Shown piece after piece: positions 11,352 through 19,406 of a DNA stretch of 64,000 nucleotides; within the stretch, counting starts at the first letter, position 1, and every line of letters starts with the position of its first letter. Location: contig CAIVQG010000051.1 in assembly GCA_903907985.1 (NCBI GenBank), forward strand, positions 137,271 through 201,270. Direction: 5' to 3'. Source of the DNA: an uncultured delta proteobacterium (GTDB lineage Bacteria > Desulfobacterota > Syntrophia > Syntrophales > Smithellaceae). The position numbers and the translations under genes are program-made. The notes below the pieces were generated by a model, which was not told the origin of the DNA, searched no databases, and was given only the letters and a program-made list of their open reading frames with translations.

Positions 11352-11516
11352 AACGGCCTTGTAAAAAGATCCAGAGGCAAGGCGCGCAAATCCTGAGGAG
11401 TGAGTCGTACTTTAAAAGTACGTCGCAACGACGAGGAATGCAGCGCCAAACGTCACCTGAAGGTGATAAACAGCATATGAACTCGCGTACCCTTCAGGGT
11501 ATTTTACGAGGTCGTC
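11352..11516. repeat. MITE-like / miniature inverted-repeat element with imperfect terminal inverted repeats
   Basis: Left AACGGCCTTGTAAAA and right (reverse complement) GACGACCTCGTAAAA; internal palindromes CGTACTTTAAAAGTACG and TCACCTGAAGGTGA. Confidence 0.55.
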
Positions 11517-11518
11517 AA

Positions 11519-12271
11519 TTAGGAACTTAGTTTTTCCATCACATCATCATCGATGTCAAAATTGGCATAAACATTTTGCACATCGTCATTATCTTCAAGC
11601 TTTTCCATCAGCTTCAGCATTTGCTCCGCCTTAGCTAATTCCAGTTTAACCGTATTGGACGGATTCATGCCGATCCTCGCTTCCAGATGTTTTATACCCT
11701 TGGCATCAATCACTTTTTTTACTGCTTCAAAAGAGGCAGGATCAGTAATTACCTCGAATTCATTGCCCTCGCTCACGACATCTTCCGCACCGGCATCCAG
11801 AGCCAGTTCCATTAGAGCATCTTCATTAATAGCTTTTTTATCGATAATTATGCTGCCCTTTTTCGAAAAAATCCACGACACACAACCATTTTCACCAAGG
11901 TTACCGCCATGTTTGGATAGGATGTGGCGAATTTCAGCAACCGTTCTGTTTTTATTATCCGTCATTACTTCAACCAGGACGGCAACTCCTGCCGGACCAT
12001 AACCTTCATAAGTAATCTCTTCGAAATTTGCCGCGCCTTCTCCGCCACCGATGCCCTTTTTAATTGCCCGGTCAATATTGTCTTTAGGCATATTTTCTTC
12101 TTTGGCAGCCATAACCGCCTGCCGCAAGCGGGAGTTTCCTTCGACATCGCCACCACCGAGCCTTGCCGCCAGCGTTATTTCCTTGATAATTTTGGTAAAT
12201 ATTTTACCGCGTTTGGCATCGATAGCACCTTTCTTTCTTTTTATAGTGCTCCACTTGGAATGGCCGGACAT
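11519..12271 (-). CDS. yebC: YebC/PmpR family transcriptional regulator
   Basis: [28 protein letters not shown]; start moved to 12271. Confidence 0.95.
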   Translation of the reverse strand: MSGHSKWSTIKRKKGAIDAKRGKIFTKIIKEITLAARLGGGDVEGNSRLRQAVMAAKEENMPKDNIDRAIKKGIGGGEGAANFEEITYEGYGPAGVAVLVEVMTDNKNRTVAEIRHILSKHGGNLGENGCVSWIFSKKGSIIIDKKAINEDALMELALDAGAEDVVSEGNEFEVITDPASFEAVKKVIDAKGIKHLEARIGMNPSNTVKLELAKAEQMLKLMEKLEDNDDVQNVYANFDIDDDVMEKLSS

Positions 12272-12393
12272 ATAATTTCTCCTGAATGGTTTTTGGACTT
12301 TTTTGCCTAATAACATAAGGCAATAAGCTTGTAAAGTTAATTACATCTGGTTAGTGTCAAGAATGTTCCGTCTCGGCGATATTTCGGCCGCAT

Positions 12394-13715
12394 TCACTTC
12401 AGGCATTGGAATACATCCATACACCACAGACAAACGCCGCAGGGTTCGGTGTTGATGTAACAATCCTGCTCAAAGTTACCGCCTTCAACGTAGTCGCACA
12501 AAGCAAAATCACAGTTGAAACAAAAGGGATAATCATAGCGGAGAACGTTTTGCCTAAATGAGACGAAATGGGGATCATTCCATATATCCAGGATGCCTCT
12601 GGCGGATAGATTGCCGAATACCCTAGGTTTCACAATTTTTTCTATGCCGTTTATGTAACAACGGTAATGGTGCCACAAAAAATAGCAGGGATGGACATTT
12701 CCATCCCAGGAAACAAAGATACTGCCTTCCTCTACAAACTCGCACCGGCGGGCGCTTTTGGGGATAATTTCCGGCAACCGGAGTTTTATCCCCGTTTCTG
12801 TCCCGGCTGACCGTGCCCTGGCGAAGACCTTTTCCATCTTATCCACCCAGACATGATCCGTCGCAAATAGTTTCTGCAGATTCAATGAAATTCCCTGTCT
12901 TATGGCATCCGCCACCAGCGATTCCACGGAGGCAATTATTTTCTTTTCGTCAGCGGATTTTTCATATTTCATGAATACATCGTAATAGCGCCGGATATCA
13001 ATTCCCTCTTTTTCAGCTCTTCTTGCGTGTTCATGAAATATGGATATGGAAATGTCCAGGTTGGCGTCGTATGTCGTCTGGGAAACGAGGAACTTATGAT
13101 AGGGAAAAAGTTGCGTGACAATTATAAAATCGGCGCCGCTAGATGCGGCCCAGCGAATTGTTTTTGCTAACTCGTCAATGTTATCGCGCCTCAGAACGAA
13201 CTCCACCCCGATTTCCAGTTGCTCGTTGCATGTTTTTTTTGCCGCATGGAGCATTTTAAGCGCTCCCTCGACGTTTCTAAATTCTCCCCCCTGGCGGATG
13301 TTACTGAAGGTCGCGGGGGATACGGCGTCAACAGAAAGGCAGATCCGGGCCACGCCCGCCCTGACCAGTGACGTGGCGCGCTTACTGTCTATGAGCAGAC
13401 CATGGTCTGGAATCCTATCCAGCCGTCTTTGTCCATTTTCTCTTTGGCAATCCGGATAAAATCATCGAGGCGGGGATGAAGCAGAGGTTCACCTATACCG
13501 TTCAACACCAGGGCCTCCAAGGTTGGCAGGGCTGGCAGCAGGGCTGTGAAAATATCTGCGGAGATGTCTCCTTCCACAAATTCTGCATCATGTCTCTGCT
13601 TGAGACACATGGGGCATTGGAGATTGCAGCGGGTGGTTAATTCGACGAACAACTTGGCTGGATAAGGCCTTAAGGCCGGCGTTTCTTTTGTCAGAGGAAT
13701 ATTCATCGGCGTCAA
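12394..13715 (-). pseudogene. Radical SAM/SPASM protein of the AOR cluster, disrupted by a single-base frameshift near 13401-13403
   Basis: N-terminal ORF has CNLQCPMC radical SAM motif and ends ...GWIGFQTMVCS*; the other frame continues GLLIDSKRATSLVRAGVARICLSVDA...; C-terminal Cys-rich SPASM region. Total 1322 nt = 441 codons minus one base. Confidence 0.85.
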
Positions 13716-14530
13716 AAGGAAATTTCTGTAAATTCCATATCGAGTAAGTTCAGTGAAAGCATCTTCCCTCTTAATGTTGATCCAACTCCCAGCAGGATCT
13801 TAACTATTTCGGAAACTTCAATACTAGCGATCAGAGGAACGACAAAAGATAGATTTCCCAGGTCCTTCTCGATGCCGCGTTCGCCACTATAGCGGGAATA
13901 AATTTTTTGCAGCGTGTTTTCTCCAGGAAATTGGGTGGCAACCTGGCCGTACCAGCCGCCGACGCTTCCGTGGACCATCGGTATGCCGCATTTTTCACAT
14001 ACTTCAGCCAGTTCAAGACGCCGTGGAATACTGTCGAGGGCATCTGCAACAACCTGTATGTCTGCAAACTGCCTGGCTCCATTCTTTATAGTGAATGGTT
14101 CAGCAAGCGGCAAAATGGTGACAGCGGGATTGATCTTCAGTACCCGTTCGGAAACGACTGTTACCTTAATTCTGCCCAGTGTGTCCATGTCAGAATTAAT
14201 CTGGCGGTTTAGATTATGTTCCTCAAACGAGTCGGGATCGATTACGGTGATATGACCGACGCCGATGCGCGCCAGCTCCTCGATGATATAGCCCCCCAGC
14301 CCGCCGCAACCCACAACTGCAACGCTGCTTTGAAATAGTATCCGCTGTTCAGCTATGGAGATCGTATTTCTATTCCGTGCGTAACGGGCAGGTAAAATCC
14401 CTATGCAAAGCGCAGCATCTTCCATCTCGGCAATAGTAAGGTCTGACTCCTCAGCGATAATACGCTCTGCCTCGAGCGGAAGCAAATCACCTTCTGCGTA
14501 ATTCTTAAGAGCGTCGATGAATTTTTTCAT
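13712..14530 (-). CDS. ThiF/MoeB/HesA-family E1-like adenylyltransferase
   Basis: SSVAVVGCGGLGGYIIEELARIGVGHITVIDPDSFEEHNLNRQ. Confidence 0.9.
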   Translation of the reverse strand: MKKFIDALKNYAEGDLLPLEAERIIAEESDLTIAEMEDAALCIGILPARYARNRNTISIAEQRILFQSSVAVVGCGGLGGYIIEELARIGVGHITVIDPDSFEEHNLNRQINSDMDTLGRIKVTVVSERVLKINPAVTILPLAEPFTIKNGARQFADIQVVADALDSIPRRLELAEVCEKCGIPMVHGSVGGWYGQVATQFPGENTLQKIYSRYSGERGIEKDLGNLSFVVPLIASIEVSEIVKILLGVGSTLRGKMLSLNLLDMEFTEISF

Positions 14531-14772
14531 CCTCCCCCCAGCGGTGGAAAAAGCGCCAGCGTGTCCCCATCAGCAAGGGTATGATCGCATTCCACGTGCC
14601 TGCCGTTCACCAGCATCAAAGTCACCTCCTTCTCCGGGAGCCCCTCTATGCGAATGACACCGGCAACGCTTGTCCCGGAATCATATTCCCTATATGCCGT
14701 GTCAAAACGATCAAGCCTTAACGAGGCAAAGAGTTTCAGGAATATCTTGATTTTCGCCGAGCTTACCGACAT
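14527..14772 (-). CDS. MoaD/ThiS-family beta-grasp sulfur carrier protein
   Basis: 81 aa, ends DGDTLALFPPLGGG; overlaps the MoeB-like gene. Confidence 0.88.
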   Translation of the reverse strand: MSVSSAKIKIFLKLFASLRLDRFDTAYREYDSGTSVAGVIRIEGLPEKEVTLMLVNGRHVECDHTLADGDTLALFPPLGGG

Positions 14773-14801
14773 ACCTATCTCCGTTTGGCACAGGATGAAG
14801 T

Positions 14802-15407
14802 CTACGATGTGAGGATTTCAACGGCCAGCAGAATGTCTGCATCAGCGGAATCATCTCCGTTTGCCGGCATATCTCCTGATAAAATCTCCGCAGACGTCTC
14901 GCTTATCAGCTTCATAACCTTTGAGCGGGGGATTATTATGCCCCTGCGTAATACCAGAGGCCCCGCCTCCCCCATGATAGAATTGAAGAGCTTGAGGCGT
15001 ATTCGTCCCTTAGCCCTGATCGAATCCGCATTTTGAGTTCTATAGGTGATGTCACTGCGCATTGCCGAGTAAAACCCTCCCTTGCGCAACATGGCACCAA
15101 CCAGCCCGGGCATTGCTGCCGAAAGGGCCAGCACCGCGCCGTCGCCGACAACAGCAGCGGCGCAATCGTCAACGGGCTTGCCGTTCAGGAAAATAGTGGT
15201 GATTCGTTCCTCAAGATAAACATGATCAATACCCATCTGTCCGCACAGCAATTCTTTAATGCTACAGCCTGTCTCCACTTCCACAGTGATACCTTGTTGA
15301 AATAAAGGAAAAAAGCACGACAACATATTGGGGCTTATCTGCGTTTTAACTTTCACCAGATCCGCCCCGGTGTGTCCATCAACTATCGGAAACTTCTTTC
15401 CGTTCAT
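14802..15407 (-). CDS. Hypothetical AOR-cluster protein with a beta-grasp-like N-terminal half
   Basis: ITTIFLNGKPVDDCAAAVVGDGAVLALSAAMPGLVG resembles MoaD/ThiS pattern, followed by a ~90-aa extension. Confidence 0.6.
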   Translation of the reverse strand: MNGKKFPIVDGHTGADLVKVKTQISPNMLSCFFPLFQQGITVEVETGCSIKELLCGQMGIDHVYLEERITTIFLNGKPVDDCAAAVVGDGAVLALSAAMPGLVGAMLRKGGFYSAMRSDITYRTQNADSIRAKGRIRLKLFNSIMGEAGPLVLRRGIIIPRSKVMKLISETSAEILSGDMPANGDDSADADILLAVEILTS

Positions 15408-15477
15408 ACGGCTTCCGTAAATAACAAGGGGGAGCCTGATTTCACAGCCCCCCCTTTATTATTTTGAACTACTTTCT

Positions 15478-17214
15478 TTAAAAGTTAAAAACCTTATCCA
15501 AATCCTCGTCTTTGACCTGGAAGGTGACATTGTGCGGAGGCAGCGGCATTTTACTGAAATATGCCGGCAGCCGGTCGTGCTGAGCGGTAAAACCAGCACG
15601 CATGTTGAAGTTCCTTTCAATTGTAAGAATCTTTTTCCCCAGGGCCGAAACATCGTCCGCGGTGAGGGAGAGCCCGTAATAGGAGTTCAACAGATCAATA
15701 AGCGCCTGAAAGGTTTCCGGCTGGTCAAGCACAGCGAAAGCGATAAAGAGACACATACCTGTTGAATCGATGGCTGCCGTTGCTATCTGGAGATTGCGCG
15801 AAAGTTCAATCTGTCCATCCGGTTTAAGGGGATCGACAAAGCCGCCGACTTTCAAAATGTTGGCCGTTACCGCGTAGCCGGCAGTGTGATCAGCGCCCAT
15901 TGTACTTGTGGCATAGGTAACGCCCATACCCTGTACGGCTCGGGGATCATAGGCCGGCATGGACTGATGCTTAACTACCGGAATCCGCTCAACGCCAAAA
16001 GCCTTGCCGGTGACTTCAGCACCGCTTCCCAGAATGCGGCCGAGGGGTGTTCCTTTGCCAACTTCGTTCACCAAGCGGATAGCGCCCTCAGCATCACCGA
16101 ATTGAATGACTCCGGCATCCATGGCAACTCCGATGGCAACTCCCATCTCAATCGTATCAAGGCCATAAGTATCATCGAGGAAGTCGATTCTCGCAATCGC
16201 ATCCGGATCTGATATTCCGCAGTTACCACCATGGGCCCATACTGTCTCGTATTCCGGTTGTTTAGAAATAAATTTACCGTTTTTATCCACATATGTTCCG
16301 GAGCACTGGATAACGCATCCGGTGTGGCAGCCATGTGTTGCCAAACCGCCCCGTTTTGTCTCGAGGTCTGCATACGTCTCCCCGCTGATAGCAGAGGCTC
16401 CTTCGAATGCACCTGTTTTGAAATTTCTGGTCGGATACCCCCCGGCTTCATTCAGTATGTTAGTGAGCACGCTTGTGCCATACGCAGGAAGACCCTTACC
16501 GGTAACCGGATGGGATTTCAACCCCTCTGTGAACTTTTTGTTGGCCTCGCGGAATTTTTCGGGCTCCTTAGGTTGACGCATTTTGAGACCGGTCGTGTCG
16601 AAGACTATTACTTTGACCCCTTTAGAGCCCATGACCGCACCTACTCCGCCGCGGCCGGCATGACGGCTGGGACGTAACTCCATGTCTGTGACCGCAATGG
16701 ATGCTGCCCCCATTTTCATCTCACCTGCGGGTCCGATGGATATACACGCAATTTTTTCGCCAAACTCCCCTTTCATTTTCTCAATCAGGTCATAGTTCGT
16801 CAGCATCTTTAAGCTATTGTCAACCTGGATGCTCACTCCCTTATTGTTGATGACTATCTTGTAGAGATCACTTCCTTCCGGGTTGCCTTCAAGTACAATC
16901 GCGGCATAACCGTATCTGGCCATGGCGATCCCTGCCTGCCCGCCCGAGTTGGACTCTTTTATTGTGCCGGTAAGGGGGCTTTTACAGCCGATCGATAAAC
17001 GCCCGGACATAACAGCCGCTGATCCCGTGAGGAGACCAGGAGCGATCACCAGCTTGTTATCCTGCCCCAGTGCATGGCACAATGGTGGTACTTCGGATGA
17101 GATAATCGATGAGGTCATGGCCCTTCCTCCAAGACCTGCATATTCGCCGAGCGGCGACTCGGTCATCTTTGGCCCTCCCTTTGCGCCCATATCAATTCTT
17201 AGAATTTTGTCCAT
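15478..17214 (-). CDS. aor: Tungsten-containing aldehyde:ferredoxin oxidoreductase family protein
   Basis: MDKILRIDMGAKGG, GLGGRAMTSSII, TGSAAVMSGRLSIGCKSPLTG, RHAGRGGVGAVMGSKGVKVIV motifs. Confidence 0.93.
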   Translation of the reverse strand: MDKILRIDMGAKGGPKMTESPLGEYAGLGGRAMTSSIISSEVPPLCHALGQDNKLVIAPGLLTGSAAVMSGRLSIGCKSPLTGTIKESNSGGQAGIAMARYGYAAIVLEGNPEGSDLYKIVINNKGVSIQVDNSLKMLTNYDLIEKMKGEFGEKIACISIGPAGEMKMGAASIAVTDMELRPSRHAGRGGVGAVMGSKGVKVIVFDTTGLKMRQPKEPEKFREANKKFTEGLKSHPVTGKGLPAYGTSVLTNILNEAGGYPTRNFKTGAFEGASAISGETYADLETKRGGLATHGCHTGCVIQCSGTYVDKNGKFISKQPEYETVWAHGGNCGISDPDAIARIDFLDDTYGLDTIEMGVAIGVAMDAGVIQFGDAEGAIRLVNEVGKGTPLGRILGSGAEVTGKAFGVERIPVVKHQSMPAYDPRAVQGMGVTYATSTMGADHTAGYAVTANILKVGGFVDPLKPDGQIELSRNLQIATAAIDSTGMCLFIAFAVLDQPETFQALIDLLNSYYGLSLTADDVSALGKKILTIERNFNMRAGFTAQHDRLPAYFSKMPLPPHNVTFQVKDEDLDKVFNF

Positions 17215-17357
17215 TTTCTACCTCCTGATAGATTTTTTTCAAAAACTAATGAGATAAGAAACTAACCAAATCTAAATAAAATTTAATAAGACTTTGCTTT
17301 CGAGGTACCATAGTGAAGTATAGGTTTGACAAGAATTTTCTTTTGAAATTATGACAA

Positions 17358-17386
17358 AGTATAGGGAGACTGTTTTTGCTTGTCAA
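17358..17386 (-). promoter_or_regulatory. Predicted sigma-70 promoter for the aor operon
   Basis: Minus strand TTGACA-N17-TATACT about 145 nt upstream of the aor start. Confidence 0.6.
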
Positions 17387-17649
17387 GGGATATTTAAGCA
17401 AATAAGATGATTATTACCGGAAGAAATCATGGCTGTTTTCCTGAATATACCGCCGTGTTTAGTACAAGAAAAAGTACCTTTGAACAAAACATCAGATATT
17501 GCAGCTATCAGGTCATATGAATCCTAACTTTTATGTAATACTTGATATTCCCCTCACTCCCCAAAAACATCGGCTATGCTTTTAAACATTCTATTGATAG
17601 CAACAAAAATATTAAGTAAGCTGCAAATTACTTACATGGGAGGGTATCA

Positions 17650-18069
17650 ATGAAATCGTATCGGAAAGAACTATTTTTTAATATTCCTCAAAGAAGAGCG
17701 TTCATTAATATCACTTCACAGGTTAACGACTGTTTGCAGGAAAGCGGTATTCGCGATGGTTTTATTCTTATAAACGCGATGCATATAACGGCCTCTGTCT
17801 TCATCAACGATGATGAATCAGGCCTGCATCAGGATTATGAAAAATGGCTGGAAAGGCTTGCTCCCCATGAGCCGACATCGCAATATCTCCACAATCGAAC
17901 CGGTGAGGACAACGGCGATGCCCATTTAAAAAGACAAATAATGGGACGGGAAGTAGTTGTGGCAATAACAAATGGAAATCTCGATTTTGGGCCATGGGAA
18001 CAGATATTTTACGGTGAATTTGACGGCAGAAGAAGGAAGCGAGTATTGGTAAAAATTATTGGTGAATAA
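17650..18069 (+). CDS. YjbQ / UPF0047 family protein (secondary thiamine-phosphate synthase-like)
   Basis: [71 protein letters not shown]. Confidence 0.92.
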   Translation: MKSYRKELFFNIPQRRAFINITSQVNDCLQESGIRDGFILINAMHITASVFINDDESGLHQDYEKWLERLAPHEPTSQYLHNRTGEDNGDAHLKRQIMGREVVVAITNGNLDFGPWEQIFYGEFDGRRRKRVLVKIIGE

Positions 18070-18386
18070 GTAAGGCATGGGTTTGTGATGATGCTGACCA
18101 GCATAATGAAGCAGTAGAATGGTGCCTCAAGAAGGTAGACATGCTGCTGAAAGCGGAAGGCTGCACTCAGCAAGTTTCGGAATAGGATGGAGTAAGCACT
18201 TTGATCCTCGTCGATCTTCTACGGCGATCTGGAAGGATTGACGATGCACGAAGAACGATTGAGGAATGCCGCACAAGGATAACGGATAACCTGATCATAA
18301 GTATTCTTGACTTTCAATCTGCTCTTATTGAGAAAGGAGATACGGATTGTCACACTATTCCTCAGCATCTTGGAGGAAATGAATGA
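18066..18386 (+). pseudogene. Relic ORF with an in-frame TAG at 18183-18185 and no upstream start codon
   Basis: Same frame reads KAWVCDDADQHNEAVEWCLKKVDMLLKAEGCTQQVSE*DGVSTLILVDLLRRSGRIDDARRTIEECRTRITDNLIISILDFQSALIEKGDT. Confidence 0.5.
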
Positions 18387-18433
18387 AGCATAACGTCATC
18401 GAACATTATAAAGCTCGGAGGTAAAGAATCCTT

Positions 18434-18663
18434 ATGGCATATTTAAATCGGAATTGTGAAGAAATAGAAAATGCGTGTAAAGATTGCACTGATGCTTATC
18501 AAAGAAAAAGCATTTAAAAGCGTCTGAAAAAATTAAAGATGATCTTTCTAATGTGAATGAAATATTTAACTGTATTGACTGCGAGGAAGTAAAAATAATC
18601 TATTGCGAATGTGATGATCTCCAATGCAAGAAACATATCGCGTCGAGTCCTATCTCCAAATGA
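18434..18663 (+). pseudogene. Small Cys-rich ORF with a single-base frameshift near 18503-18510
   Basis: MAYLNRNCEEIENACKDCTDAYQR then, in the shifted frame, KKHLKASEKIKDDLSNVNEIFNCIDCEEVKIIYCECDDLQCKKHIASSPISK*; 230 nt = 77 codons minus one base. Confidence 0.45.
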
Positions 18664-19013
18664 AAAGTACAACAAAAAATTGTTGCCAGCTTCTTAATTG
18701 CCGAAGGATGAAGTCTATTTGACAATAAGTGCAAAGACGACCGTTAACCATAACTTCCTCCTACACAACTTGCCAACCTTGACGAAAATGCAGGACTTCA
18801 AATCATTATCAATGATTCTGTTTTCTTAATAATCGTGATATATTGAATCACGTTTTATGAAGGATCAAAGCCAAAGGATATAAAAGTGAGATAATGTAGC
18901 AAAGCCGGAAAACCAAGATGCCAAAGGAGAAAACAAATATCAACCTAAATATCAGGAGAAACCAGTCTAGCTCCTTTTGACGGTCTAAGTTTAACTTTGG
19001 GCGTCAGGGGTTA

Positions 19014-19280
19014 CTATAGCGTCCGCTTCAAGCAAAGCCAGCCTGTGGTTGGGTCACAGCTTTTACCCTGGCTTGAAAAGTAGTTTCGCGCCGTGTTGGT
19101 CTCTATGTAGGATAATAGAAAGGTGTCGCTGGGGGTACGCTTTTGGCCACAATTCCCGCCTATGCCGCCACACAAATAAGTGGAGCCTACCCAAACGCAC
19201 ATGCACGTGTTACCGGCAAAGGCCAGCGTTGAAGACAGCAGGGCAATTAGCATCAATGCGACTACAAGCAATCTTTCCAT
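19014..19280 (-). CDS. Small secreted Cys-rich hypothetical protein
   Basis: 88 aa with a clear signal peptide (LLVVALMLIALLSSTLAFA) and six Cys in the mature part. Confidence 0.5.
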   Translation of the reverse strand: MERLLVVALMLIALLSSTLAFAGNTCMCVWVGSTYLCGGIGGNCGQKRTPSDTFLLSYIETNTARNYFSSQGKSCDPTTGWLCLKRTL

Positions 19281-19406
19281 GTGGGATTCTCCTTCGGGGT
19301 TTTATTTTTATATTTTATTAGACATTGCTTTTCGATGGCGGAAGTATAGGGTGCCCTAACCTGCACTGTTCAAATCTATTGGTGCAATTCACTTCTCTGA
19401 CAAGGA

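Noticed and set aside
16231-16677. 148-aa plus-strand ORF within aor
   Set aside because: Antisense to a conserved AOR-family gene, no motif.
18183-18185. TAG as possible pyrrolysine codon
   Set aside because: No start codon for the ORF and neighbouring frameshift suggest decay; nothing in the window supports amber recoding.
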